From positions 1 to 55,749 of the forward strand of contig NZ_JALGQE010000024.1 of assembly GCF_022810405.1 (NCBI RefSeq): a DNA stretch of 55,749 nucleotides, in the 5' to 3' direction. The notes under the pieces were generated by a model, which saw only the letters and a list, made by a program, of their open reading frames with translations, did no database searches and had not been told where the DNA came from. This document shows positions 14,518-22,744 of the stretch, piece by piece (position 1 is the stretch's first letter; every line of letters begins with the position of its first letter). The stretch comes from Rhodococcus sp. ARC_M5. Its GTDB lineage: Bacteria > Actinomycetota > Actinomycetes > Mycobacteriales > Mycobacteriaceae. Position numbers and translations under genes: made by a program.

Positions 14518-15539
14518 CGGGATCTCCTGAGCCGGAACAGAATGAGGGCGAATGCCGGCACTCCGATGAGTGCCGTGACCACTCCGACGGGAATTTCCTG
14601 CGGTGCGAACACCGTTCGAGCGATGGTGTCGACCCAGACCATGAAGATCGCGCCGATCACCACCGTGGTGGGCAGCAGTCTTCGGTGGCGCGCCCCCACG
14701 AGGAAGCGGGCGGCATGCGGAAGCACGAGTCCGACGAATCCGATGGCTCCGGCGGCACTGACGAGGGCGGCCGTGATCAATGCGGTGATGACCAGCAGCA
14801 GGATTCGCACCCACTTCACGGGAACGCCCAGAGATGCGGCCGCGTCGTGCCCGAAGGTGAACGCATCGAGAGCCGAGGTGTTGAACAGGCACACCACGAT
14901 TCCCAGCAGCGCCACTGCGCCGCACAGGGCAACGTCCGTCCAGTCGGCACCGCTCAGGGAGCCGAGCAGCCAGAACAGCACTCCCCTGGTCTGTTCGGCA
15001 TCGGCCGAGGAGATGACGATGAACGACGTCAGAGCCGAGAACAGTTGCGTACCAGCAACACCAGCGAGTACGACGCGGTCGTTGCCGCCACCCGCACCGG
15101 CCGCGAGCAGCATCACCAGGACGAACGACAACAGTGCTCCGGCGAACGCTCCGGTGGACAGCGACAGCGCTCCGCCGCCGACGCCGAGCACTGCAACGAC
15201 GACGGCACCGGTGGATGCGCCGGACGAGATACCCAAGACGAACGGGTCGGCCAACGGATTACGCAACAGCGACTGCATGATGGCGCCGCACAGGGCCAGG
15301 CCTGCACCGCAGATGGCGGCGAGCAGAGTTCGGGGCAGCCGCAGCTGCCAGACGATCCCGTCCTCGATGCGGCTCACTTCGGCCGTGCCGATCCCGATGT
15401 GCGCCAGTATCACTCGGTACACATCGGATACCGACACGCTGGCCGGGCCGATCGTCACTGCCACGCCGATCGAGAGCACCAACACCACGACGCCGCCGAG
15501 CAGGAGCGGGATCAGCAATCCGCGATCGGTTCGGCTCAT
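14514..15539 (-). CDS. btuC: Cobalamin/corrinoid ABC importer permease (BtuC/FecCD type)
   Basis: 341 residues, about ten membrane segments, the usual FecCD/BtuC size. Family motifs include LRLPRTLLAAICGAGLALCG, IMQSLLRNPLADPFVLGIS and SGASTGAVVVAVLG, then the GAIGFVGLVLPHAARFLVGA region that contacts the ATPase. The ATG at 15539 (MSRTDRGLL) overlaps the btuF stop by four bases; an in-frame upstream start would run six residues into it. It forms the translocation channel with BtuD. Confidence 0.86.
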   Translation of the reverse strand: MSRTDRGLLIPLLLGGVVVLVLSIGVAVTIGPASVSVSDVYRVILAHIGIGTAEVSRIEDGIVWQLRLPRTLLAAICGAGLALCGAIMQSLLRNPLADPFVLGISSGASTGAVVVAVLGVGGGALSLSTGAFAGALLSFVLVMLLAAGAGGGNDRVVLAGVAGTQLFSALTSFIVISSADAEQTRGVLFWLLGSLSGADWTDVALCGAVALLGIVVCLFNTSALDAFTFGHDAAASLGVPVKWVRILLLVITALITAALVSAAGAIGFVGLVLPHAARFLVGARHRRLLPTTVVIGAIFMVWVDTIARTVFAPQEIPVGVVTALIGVPAFALILFRLRRSR

Positions 15540-16564
15540 GGGGTGGTCAGACCCCAATTCTGCAGAGCCGCAGCGACTTTCTCGACCCCGTCGATCGTCC
15601 GGATCGAGGGGTTGAGGTCGGCACCGTTGACGACGATGTACCGCTCGTCCTCGACGGCGGTGAGCCGACTCGTCACGGGGTTCGATTCCAGGAAGGCGAT
15701 CTTGCTGTCGAGAGCATCACCGGCGATGCTCCGTCGGCTCAGATCGGCGAGCACGAGCGCGGTGGGATTGCGATCGAGCACACTCTCCCAATTGACCTGT
15801 GGCCATTCGTCGGTGGTGTCGTCGTAGATGTTCTGGGCACCGACGGATCCGGTGATGATGCCCGAGGATCCACAGCATCCGGCCATGTACGGGGTGTCGG
15901 TATCGGCGAACCAGTACGCCAGCGTCACCCCCGATGCGTCGACGGCTCCGGAGGCCTTCGCGAAGCGATCCTGCAGCTCGCCGACGAAGCGTTCGCCGCG
16001 ATCCCGCACGTCGAAGATGGCGGCGAGGTCGCGAATCTCCTGGTAGACGGTCTCGATTTCGAGCGGTGACGTACGCGCGCCGTCGGAGTTGACGCTGTCG
16101 TCGGTCTTGCCGTTGCAGTCGGTGGGAGAGAGGTAGCTCGGCACACCGAGCTGCTCGAACTGATCCCTGTCGGCGACGCCTCCCGAACCGAGGGTGCCGC
16201 CGAACGACGCGGAAACGAAGTCGGGCTCGGCGTCCAACACCACCTCCAGGGAGGGCTTGTTGTCCGCCAACCTGGGGACCTTCGCGTTCTCCGATTCGAG
16301 GTTCGCGCGGACGGGATCGGTCCAGGTGGCGGTGCCGACCATACGGTCGGCGAGGCCGAGTGAGAGAAGGATTTCCGTCGAACCCTGATTCAACGAGACC
16401 GCACGTTGCGGTGGGGCGTCGACGACGACGTCGCGGCCGCAATTGGCGATGGTCAGCGGGTAGTTTCCGGTGGTCGGGGTGGCTGCGGCGGTCGTCGCAG
16501 TGGACGAGCAACCGGCGAGAACGAGGATCGAGACAGCGCCTAGAACGGCGAGAGTGGTGCGCAT
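15536..16564 (-). CDS. btuF: Cobalamin/corrinoid-binding lipoprotein (BtuF/FecB type)
   Basis: 342 residues. The signal peptide ends in the lipobox VLAGC, so it should be a lipid-anchored receptor. TIANCGRDVVVDAPPQRAVS starts the two-lobed type III solute-binding fold, with GLADRMVGTATWTD, VLDAEPDFVSASFGG and a C-terminal ERYIVVNGADLNPSIRTID. The full gene set btuF-btuC-btuD overlaps 4 bases at each junction. A cobalamin riboswitch lies directly upstream, supporting a corrinoid ligand over a ferric siderophore. The Cys-rich GCCGSSG segment near residue 240 is unusual. Confidence 0.84.
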   Translation of the reverse strand: MRTTLAVLGAVSILVLAGCSSTATTAAATPTTGNYPLTIANCGRDVVVDAPPQRAVSLNQGSTEILLSLGLADRMVGTATWTDPVRANLESENAKVPRLADNKPSLEVVLDAEPDFVSASFGGTLGSGGVADRDQFEQLGVPSYLSPTDCNGKTDDSVNSDGARTSPLEIETVYQEIRDLAAIFDVRDRGERFVGELQDRFAKASGAVDASGVTLAYWFADTDTPYMAGCCGSSGIITGSVGAQNIYDDTTDEWPQVNWESVLDRNPTALVLADLSRRSIAGDALDSKIAFLESNPVTSRLTAVEDERYIVVNGADLNPSIRTIDGVEKVAAALQNWGLTTP

Positions 16565-16609
16565 GGTCAGAGCTTCCTGCTGAGGGCTCGTGTCGCGGAG
16601 CCGCGGATG

Positions 16610-16735
16610 GAGGTGAATCACGACGTCCGAGCATTCGGACTTCGAGCTCTCGCTCGTCACCGTTGCGCGCCAGCTCCGGAATTGCACCGGATTCCCTCGT
16701 TCGTCGCGTGCTGACCCTATCGTGCGGGGTACCTC
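16610..16735 (-). promoter_or_regulatory. Cobalamin riboswitch
   Basis: Read on the minus strand, the leader has the conserved blocks GGGAATCCGGTG, CAATTCCGGAGCTG, GCGCAACGGTGA and AGTCCGAATGCTCGG in the right order and spacing for the cobalamin aptamer. The core runs from about 16711 down to 16624. The start codon of btuF is 60 bases further on. In this family B12 binding represses expression, usually by hiding the ribosome site or forming a terminator. It lies between the MFS stop at 16741 and btuF, so it controls btuFCD and not the MFS gene. Confidence 0.9.
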
Positions 16736-16740
16736 GGCGG

Positions 16741-17937
16741 TCAGCGCGGCGCTGCCACCGGCTCCTGTGCATAGCTGCGGGGAAAGGTCCTGCGTGCCAA
16801 CACGACTACGGCCAGCGCTGCGGCCACCAGTGCCGTTGCAGCAGCGGTGACGGCCACGATGCCGCTGAGGTCGATCACCACACCGCCCACCAGAGCGCCC
16901 GTCGCGATCGCCAACTGGAAGGCAACGACGTAGATCGCCGACGCCTTGTCCGCATCGGCCGGGGCCGCTCTGACCACTGCCGATTGGATACACACCGGGA
17001 GGGTGGTGAATGCCAGCCCCCACAACGCGATGGCACCGACGGCGAAGACGGCCCAGCTTCCCGGCGCTCCGCTCAGGGTGCACCAGAGAACTGCCACCGC
17101 AGCGGTCACTGCGCCCAGAGCGGCGATGGTCGAGTGCCGGGGCCACCGGTCGTAGGTTCGGCCGATCGCCCAGATGCCGATCACTCCGAACAATCCGTAC
17201 AGCATCAACATCAGAGTCAGTGTGGTGCCGGCCGAACCGATCGCACGGTCGACGATCACCGAGAAGTAGGTGTACGCCGCGAAATGACCGAGGACAGCCA
17301 GAAACGTCACGCCACACAGAATGGCCAGGGAGCCGTCGAGCACCCGCGGTGTCTTTTTCGTCGCCGAATCCGCCCGGCTGACCGGTAGGGCCGGGAGGAC
17401 GAAGTACAGCGCCACTGCAATGGCTGCGGCCACGATACCGAGAATCGTTGCTGCCGTTCGCCATCCGAGCCATTGGCCCATCGCGGCGGTGAGTGGATTG
17501 CCGGCGACCAATGCCAGCGAGGTACCGGCGTACACCGTGGCGATGGCCTTGCCCTGCTTGCCGGGTAATGCGAGCGATGCCGCGACGGGCGCGACCACGG
17601 CCCAGAAGACTCCGTGCGTTGCCGCGCAGAGCATTCGGGAGATCACCAGCATCGGATAGCCGACGGAAACTGCGGAGAGAAGTTGCGAGAGTGCCAGTGC
17701 GGCAACGGTGATGACGACGACGCGCCGTCGGGGCCACTCGCGCACGAACCGGATCAGCGGCATCGTCATCACCGCGACGCCGTACGCGTAGAAGGTCAGC
17801 AGGAGGCCGACCGCCGATTCGCCCACACCGAGGTCCTGGGAAATTTCGGGGAGCAACCCCACAGGCAGCGTTTCCGCCGTGACGTAGATGAACGCGGCTG
17901 CAGCGAGCACCAGCAGCTTCGGAAGCGGCGAAGACAT
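16741..17937 (-). CDS. MFS efflux transporter (SotB/AraJ-like, 12 TM)
   Basis: 398 residues with about twelve hydrophobic segments. ETLPVGLLPEISQDLGVGES and LLLTFYAYGVAVMTMPLIRF at the start and the basic loop REWPRRRVVV are the DHA1-family pattern of sugar or drug efflux proteins such as SotB, AraJ and YdhP. The ATG at 17937 follows two bases after a 16-bp palindrome. It is divergent from a LacI-family regulator, which probably represses it. The substrate is unknown, but LacI-family control hints at a sugar or a related molecule. Confidence 0.83.
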   Translation of the reverse strand: MSSPLPKLLVLAAAAFIYVTAETLPVGLLPEISQDLGVGESAVGLLLTFYAYGVAVMTMPLIRFVREWPRRRVVVITVAALALSQLLSAVSVGYPMLVISRMLCAATHGVFWAVVAPVAASLALPGKQGKAIATVYAGTSLALVAGNPLTAAMGQWLGWRTAATILGIVAAAIAVALYFVLPALPVSRADSATKKTPRVLDGSLAILCGVTFLAVLGHFAAYTYFSVIVDRAIGSAGTTLTLMLMLYGLFGVIGIWAIGRTYDRWPRHSTIAALGAVTAAVAVLWCTLSGAPGSWAVFAVGAIALWGLAFTTLPVCIQSAVVRAAPADADKASAIYVVAFQLAIATGALVGGVVIDLSGIVAVTAAATALVAAALAVVVLARRTFPRSYAQEPVAAPR

Positions 17938-17939
17938 GC

Positions 17940-17955
17940 TGTGTATCGTTACACA
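17940..17955. promoter_or_regulatory. LacI-type operator between the MFS and LacI genes
   Basis: TGTGTATCGTTACACA has 6-bp arms around TCGT. It ends two bases upstream of the MFS start codon and 29 bases before the lacI-type GTG, suitable for repression of both. Confidence 0.65.
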
Positions 17956-17984
17956 CACGCCGTGCGACGCGCTACAGTGGGTCG

Positions 17985-19043
17985 GTGAACACTCGGGTGA
18001 CCATGGCCGACGTCGCGGCGTCCGCCGGCGTGTCCACCATGAGCGTCTCCTACACCTACAACCGACCGAGCCGGGTCTCGGCTGCCACTCGGGAACGTGT
18101 GCGCGAGGCGGCGGCCACCCTGGGATATGCCGGTCCCAACCGCACGGCGAGGTCGCTGCGCAGTGGTCGACACAACAGCATCGGCGTCGTCCTCGGCGAG
18201 AAGCTCACCTACGCCTTCGAGGATCCCCAGGCGCGACGCTTTCTGTCCGGCATCGCCGACGCCTGCCTCGACGCGGACACCGCGCTGGTGATGTTGCCGA
18301 ACCTGCACCGCGACAAGGACATCGCGCGAATTCGAGACGCACAGGTCGACGGGTATGTCGTGTGGACCACCGAGATCGACGACCCCCTGCTCGACGTCCT
18401 CGTCGAGACCGGCCGCCCGACGTGCATCCAAGGCGGGCCCGACCATCCCGGGTTGAACTGGATCGCGATCGACGACAGAGCAGCCGCCGGCGCCGTCGCC
18501 ATCGCCGCGTTGAACGGCCGATCTCGCCCAGCAGTCATCGCTCTCAGACCAGATACCCGACGCGAATCGACCGTCGTGCGTGGCGCGGACGCGTCGAACA
18601 TATCGATGCCGGTGACCCGATCCCGACTCGAGGGCTACCGAGACGCATGTCTGCACTCCGGGATCGACTGGTCGACGGTCCCTACCCTGTTCACCACCGA
18701 CAACGCCCGAGCCGAAGGTGACCGCGCAGCGCGACTGTTGTTGCACGACAACGATATCGACGCGCTGTTGGTGATGAGCGACGAACTTGCACTCGGGACA
18801 CTCGACGCGGCGTCGGCATCCGGAATCGACGTTCCCGCGCGACTGGCCGTCACCGGGTGGGACGACTCCCCCGCCGCTGCCGCCGCCGGTCTGACCACCG
18901 TTGCGCAGTCGCTGTTCGACCAAGGTCGGTCGGCGGCGCGGTGGGTGCTCGGACTCAGCGACGGCGTCGAGAACGCGATCTGGCGGGTCGAAGAGCGGAC
19001 ATCGACCGCATCCGAAACTGCACCCAAACCGAGGACAGTGTGA
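17985..19043 (+). CDS. LacI-family transcriptional regulator
   Basis: 352 residues. VTMADVAASAGVSTMSVSYT is the LacI HTH, the hinge reads TLGYAGPNRTARSLRSGR, and the periplasmic-binding-like domain follows (SIGVVLGEKLTYAFEDPQAR, then VDGYVVWTT, LDAASASGIDVPARLAVTGW and LTTVAQSLFDQGRSAARWVL). The gene starts with GTG. Divergent from the MFS exporter with an operator-like palindrome between them, so it is probably a local repressor whose inducer is a small sugar-like ligand. Confidence 0.9.
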   Translation: MNTRVTMADVAASAGVSTMSVSYTYNRPSRVSAATRERVREAAATLGYAGPNRTARSLRSGRHNSIGVVLGEKLTYAFEDPQARRFLSGIADACLDADTALVMLPNLHRDKDIARIRDAQVDGYVVWTTEIDDPLLDVLVETGRPTCIQGGPDHPGLNWIAIDDRAAAGAVAIAALNGRSRPAVIALRPDTRRESTVVRGADASNISMPVTRSRLEGYRDACLHSGIDWSTVPTLFTTDNARAEGDRAARLLLHDNDIDALLVMSDELALGTLDAASASGIDVPARLAVTGWDDSPAAAAAGLTTVAQSLFDQGRSAARWVLGLSDGVENAIWRVEERTSTASETAPKPRTV

Positions 19044-19141
19044 TGTAATAGAACTAAAAAAGGGGATGTTCCCTGTTTATAGCGCTGAAGCAAACTCTTC
19101 GGCTAGTATCACTCTTGGCTATCCGGCCATGAGGGGGAACA

Positions 19142-20527
19142 GTGAGTCGAGAGCACGACGCGCCGCCCCATCATGTCGCCGCAGTGTCCGGAACCGCTGC
19201 CGTGTCCGGTACAGCGGCTCAACGCGACGCGCTGACCGGCTTGCCGAACCGCGCCGAGATCCTCGCCCTCATCGCCGCCGAGATCGACGGACGCACTCCG
19301 GACCGCCAGTTCAGCGTCCTGCTGGTCGACATCGACGGATTCCGAGCATTCAACGACGCCCTCGGACCCGCCCAGGGCGATGAACTGCTGTGCATGATCG
19401 CCGAGCGGCTCCTCGCCTCCACCCGCCCCGGCGACACCATCGGCCGACTCACCGGCGACGAGTTCGTCGTCATCGCACGCGGATGCCACTCCATTGCCGC
19501 ACGCGCCTTGGCTGCCGGTTTCGCGAGCGTCTTCGAGCCCCCATTCGAACTCGGTATTCGGCAACTCATCCTCACGGCCAGCGTCGGAGTCGCGTCGAGC
19601 ACCGACGCCGACATCAACGCCACCCAACTTCTCCACAACGCCGCCGCAGCCATGCACGCCGCCAAAGCCGTCGGGCGCAACGAACACCACGTCTTCACTG
19701 ACGAGCTGCACCACACCAACCGCACCCGACTCGAACTCATCGAACGATTGCGCGGCACCGCCATGGTCGAGCGCGAACTGACCATGGTCTACCAGCCCAT
19801 CGTCGAACTCACGACAGGATCGGTCGTCGGGGCCGAAGCACTCATCCGATGGAACCACCCCCAACTCGGCCTGCTGATGCCCGACACCTTCATCCCTCTC
19901 GCCGAGGACGCGGACCTCATCGTGCCGCTGAGCATGTGGATTCTCGCCGAAGTCGCGCACACCATCGCCGACTGGCAGAGCCGAAACATCCACCTCCAAG
20001 TCGGCGTCAACATCAGCCCGGCCCACTTCGCCACCGGATCCCTCGCCACCGACGTCATCGGCATCGTCGACAACTACGGCATCGAACGCGGACGGCTCGC
20101 ACTCGAACTGTCGGAATCACGAACACTCCACGATCTCGACGCAGTCCACTATCAACTCCGCGACGTCCGACGCCGCGGCGTCCTCATCGCCATCGACGAC
20201 TTCGGCTCCGGTTTCTCCTCTCTCGAACGACTCGCCACCCTCCCCGTCGACACCCTCAAGATCGACAAATCCCTCACCCAACACCTCGACAGCGACAACC
20301 TGCACCGACGTCGCGCCATGACGACACTCTGCACCGCCCTCGTCGAGGTCACGACCACGCTCGGCAAGGACACCGTCATCGAGGGAATCGAGACCCCCGA
20401 ACAACTGCAGATCTGTACCGACATGGGCGTAACCTTCGGCCAAGGACACCTACTCGGACGCCCTATGCCCGTGGCGGCACTCGAACAGTTCATCACCCGC
20501 CACAGCACCCACAGCGAATCCGCATAA
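19142..20527 (+). CDS. GGDEF-EAL domain protein (c-di-GMP turnover)
   Basis: 461 residues, without membrane or sensor domain. The GGDEF domain (about 28-190) has DALTGLPNRAEILALI and the signature reading GRLTGDEFVV (104-108 TGDEF), so the first Gly is replaced and cyclase activity is doubtful. The EAL domain (about 205-455) has GAEALIRWNHP (EAL at 231-233), ELSESR, IAIDDFGSGFSSL, LKIDKSL and EGIETPEQ, so the catalytic metal ligands look intact. It is likely a phosphodiesterase degrading c-di-GMP. The GTG at 19142 follows GAGGGGGAA. The next gene starts 14 bases after its stop. Confidence 0.87.
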   Translation: MSREHDAPPHHVAAVSGTAAVSGTAAQRDALTGLPNRAEILALIAAEIDGRTPDRQFSVLLVDIDGFRAFNDALGPAQGDELLCMIAERLLASTRPGDTIGRLTGDEFVVIARGCHSIAARALAAGFASVFEPPFELGIRQLILTASVGVASSTDADINATQLLHNAAAAMHAAKAVGRNEHHVFTDELHHTNRTRLELIERLRGTAMVERELTMVYQPIVELTTGSVVGAEALIRWNHPQLGLLMPDTFIPLAEDADLIVPLSMWILAEVAHTIADWQSRNIHLQVGVNISPAHFATGSLATDVIGIVDNYGIERGRLALELSESRTLHDLDAVHYQLRDVRRRGVLIAIDDFGSGFSSLERLATLPVDTLKIDKSLTQHLDSDNLHRRRAMTTLCTALVEVTTTLGKDTVIEGIETPEQLQICTDMGVTFGQGHLLGRPMPVAALEQFITRHSTHSESA

Positions 20528-20541
20528 ACCGAGGAACGAAC

Positions 20542-20961
20542 GTGAAGATCGACAACGAAGTCCAACGCTTCACCGACGCACCCCGAGCCCAACTCTCCAC
20601 CATCAACCCCGACGGCACACCGCACCTGGTACCCATCGTGTTCGCCGTCGCCCCCACCGGTGACCGCATCTACACCGCCATCGACTGGAAACCCAAGACC
20701 ACACGAAAACTCCAGCGACTCGACAACATTCGCGCCGACCCCGCCGTCAGCCTCATCGTCGACCACTACACCGACGACTGGTCCCAACTCTGGTGGATCC
20801 GCGCCGACGGAAACGCCCGCATCGTCGAAACCTCCAGCGACGAAGGCACATCGGCCACGGAAGCCCTGGTCACGAAATACAGCCAATACAAAAACAACAG
20901 ACCCGAGGGACCGGTCATCATCATCGACAAACTGTCCTGGCGATCGTGGTCGGCTTCCTGA
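20542..20961 (+). CDS. F420/PPOX-class split-barrel protein
   Basis: 139 residues from GTG (ribosome site GAGGAACG). VQRFTDAPRAQLSTINPDGT, PHLVPIVFAVAPTGDRIYTA, TRKLQRLDNIRADPAVSLIV and the ending VIIIDKLSWRSWSAS match the TIGR03668-like F420-dependent pyridoxamine-oxidase-like family of actinobacteria (split beta-barrel). Members bind F420 or FMN; the substrate is unknown. It is 14 bases behind the GGDEF-EAL gene, so it may be co-transcribed, though no functional link is known. Copy 5 of the palindromic element follows its stop by 16 bases. Confidence 0.83.
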   Translation: MKIDNEVQRFTDAPRAQLSTINPDGTPHLVPIVFAVAPTGDRIYTAIDWKPKTTRKLQRLDNIRADPAVSLIVDHYTDDWSQLWWIRADGNARIVETSSDEGTSATEALVTKYSQYKNNRPEGPVIIIDKLSWRSWSAS

Positions 20962-20976
20962 CCCACCTCCCGTTGA

Positions 20977-21031
20977 CCACTCAATGTGACCTTCAGTGGC
21001 CTTTTTGACCGTCAATGGCACATCGAGTGGA
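20977..21031 (+). repeat. Palindromic intergenic element, copy 5
   Basis: Left arm CCACTCAATGTGACCTT, core GTGGCCTTTTTGACCG, right arm TCAATGGCACATCGAGTGGA. It lies between two genes in the same direction (20542 and 21100) and has the GGCACATCGAG right-arm variant. Confidence 0.82.
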
Positions 21032-21047
21032 CTGCGGGCGGGTGAAA

Positions 21048-21082
21048 GTGCAGTGAAATTCGTTGGCGCATCGAATGCACTG
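21048..21082. repeat. Imperfect palindrome downstream of copy 5
   Basis: GTGCAGTGAAATTCG is followed after seven bases by CATCGAATGCAC. GTGCA plus ATTCG on the left match GTGCATTCGATG (reverse complement) on the right after a 6-base interruption. Possibly an unrelated hairpin in the promoter region of the 21100 gene. Confidence 0.35.
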
Positions 21083-21099
21083 TTGACACACTGCTGACC

Positions 21100-21654
21100 A
21101 TGCTCGACGCCCCTCCCGATCGGATTGTCACCGACCGCCTTGTCATTCGTCGCGAATCGGCCGACGATGCCACCGCCATTGCCGATGCGATCGACCGCAA
21201 TCTCGTTCGCCTTCTTCCGTGGATGGGGTGGGCGACCGAAGAAGCCGCCCGTCCTTCGGCCCAACTGGCTCGCCTCACCGAAGCCGGTGAGCAGTGGGAT
21301 GCCCGGGAAATGTTCGACTACGGGATTTTCGACCTGGACGACGGTTCGTTTCTGGGCAAGATCGGTATGCATCGCAGAATCGGCCCGCACGGAGTCGAAT
21401 TGGGCTACTGGCTCGACGCCCAGGCCGAGGGACGTGGTGTGATCAGCGAGGCCGTCGCTGCGCTCATCCGGGAGGCCTTGCAGATGGACGGAATCACCGA
21501 AGTCGAAATTCATTGCGACGCAGCCAACCTCAGAAGTCAGGCCGTACCCAGGCGGCTTGGCTTCGTTCTGGACAGGATCGAGCATCGACCGATCGCTGCT
21601 GCGGCCGAGACCGGCGAACACATGGTGTGGGTGTATCAGCCCGACCGTCGATAG
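21100..21654 (+). CDS. GNAT-family acetyltransferase (RimJ/RimL type)
   Basis: 184 residues. PPDRIVTDRLVIRRESADDA begins the fold, IGMHRRIGPHGVELGYWLDA and QAEGRGVISEAVAALIREAL give the acetyl-CoA loop (Q-x-x-G-R-G), and NLRSQAVPRRLGFVLDRIE closes it. The RimJ/RimL/AAC6-like arrangement is complete. The acceptor is unknown. It starts with ATG 68 bases after the palindromic element. Its 3-prime end overlaps the antisense reading frame of the convergent AbiEi/DUF559 gene by 125 bases. Confidence 0.83.
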   Translation: MLDAPPDRIVTDRLVIRRESADDATAIADAIDRNLVRLLPWMGWATEEAARPSAQLARLTEAGEQWDAREMFDYGIFDLDDGSFLGKIGMHRRIGPHGVELGYWLDAQAEGRGVISEAVAALIREALQMDGITEVEIHCDAANLRSQAVPRRLGFVLDRIEHRPIAAAAETGEHMVWVYQPDRR

Positions 21655-22627
21655 GTCGTGAGTCATCCCGCGATCGGGCCGTCACGTTCGGTCTCGGTCT
21701 CGCCTTGGCCTGCTCGTAGCGCGCGCGAAGGTCGGACAGGACACGTTCCGGATCGTCCCGGATATCGCTCGGCAGATGCGTCACAACGATGAGGCCGGCG
21801 TTCTGCGCTCGTTCACGACGCTCCACCGTCGCCCTGTGCGCCGCGGGCGAGAGGTGGTATTCCAACGAGTCGATCTCCCAATCCAATGCAACGTCATCGA
21901 GCCAATTGTCAGCGATCAACAGGAACTTTCCCCGCTCGTCGTGGACGACCACGTTGTGTTGCATCGCCGGAAGTCCGCTGCGCGCGTACAGCTTCTGGGC
22001 CTGGGCCTCTGCAACGGAATGCGCGCCGGCCGCCAACTCCCGCAGCACCCGTCGCGGCATCGCCGTCCCTCGTGTACTGCCGGCGTCGAGTTCCTTCATG
22101 ATCGCTTCCACGGTGGCAGCTCCTCGCTGCACGACACTGGCAATCAGCGCCATGCACTGCTCGGTGTTCTTCATTCGCCGAATCGCGTCGCACAGACACC
22201 GAACGATCGGAGCGACGCGAAGCCCCGACTTGATCTCCGCCGTCGGCATCCGCCACGTACGCTCTACCACCGCGAAGCTCACGGACTTGCGATGCTGCGA
22301 CTCCGGAATGAGTGCGAACGTCTCCTCCAACGAGACCGAAGTTCCCAATCCGTGCAGCGCCAACCCTGCCCGACCGCTGATGACCGCATCGTTCCCGCAG
22401 TAGATGGACACCGCAACGGCGCGTTCGATCGGCGTCAACGATCGGTTCTTCAAGAACACCAACCCAGGCAGTGCCCGCGACCAGATTCCCTCCGGCAGGG
22501 TGCGTCGAACAATGGTCTTCGACGCCACCCCGAGATCGAGCAGATGCGCCGTCCTGACCAAGCCACGATCCGACGCAGCCGCGATTACCTTCGCATCGAT
22601 TCGTGCCCCGCCCCGCTTCATGCACAT
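21530..22627 (-). CDS. AbiEi-type winged HTH plus DUF559-like nuclease-fold protein
   Basis: 365 residues. The N-terminal part (DRGLVRTAHLLDLGVASKTI, then VRRTLPEGIWSRALPGL) looks like the winged HTH of AbiEi-type antitoxins. The C-terminal part (LLIADNWLDDVALDWEIDS, then LEYHLSPAAHRATVERRERA and AGLIVVTHLPSDIRDDPERV) resembles the DUF559/VSR-like PD-(D/E)xK fold. This combination is common as orphan genes in actinobacteria. Start ATG is either 22627 or 22621. The last 40 residues are low in conservation and overlap the GNAT gene, so the true end may still be correct but is odd. No toxin gene is adjacent. Confidence 0.65.
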   Translation of the reverse strand: MCMKRGGARIDAKVIAAASDRGLVRTAHLLDLGVASKTIVRRTLPEGIWSRALPGLVFLKNRSLTPIERAVAVSIYCGNDAVISGRAGLALHGLGTSVSLEETFALIPESQHRKSVSFAVVERTWRMPTAEIKSGLRVAPIVRCLCDAIRRMKNTEQCMALIASVVQRGAATVEAIMKELDAGSTRGTAMPRRVLRELAAGAHSVAEAQAQKLYARSGLPAMQHNVVVHDERGKFLLIADNWLDDVALDWEIDSLEYHLSPAAHRATVERRERAQNAGLIVVTHLPSDIRDDPERVLSDLRARYEQAKARPRPNVTARSRDDSRPIDGRADTPTPCVRRSRPQQRSVDARSCPERSQAAWVRPDF

Positions 22628-22684
22628 GATGATGCGCCGTGCCACGAACAGAAATCGGACACAACGACGGGAAACAACTTGCCC

Positions 22685-22693
22685 TGTGGATAA
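22685..22693 (-). promoter_or_regulatory. DnaA-box match
   Basis: TGTGGATAA, a perfect TTATCCACA on the other strand, followed 18 bases on by TGTGGATGA (one mismatch). It lies upstream of the AbiEi/DUF559 gene. Confidence 0.45.
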
Positions 22694-22744
22694 CTCACGC
22701 CCTGTGGATGAATTCAGAACGGCCGACAGAGCCGACACACCGGT

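Noticed and set aside
16741..17956. Frame continuous with the btuF frame running through the riboswitch and the MFS gene
   Set aside because: The btuF lipoprotein has a clear start at 16564 with signal peptide; the extension is the shadow of the MFS gene and the riboswitch.
19044..19141. Possible c-di-GMP riboswitch before the GGDEF-EAL gene
   Set aside because: The conserved aptamer blocks are missing; only a short GC hairpin and A-runs are present.
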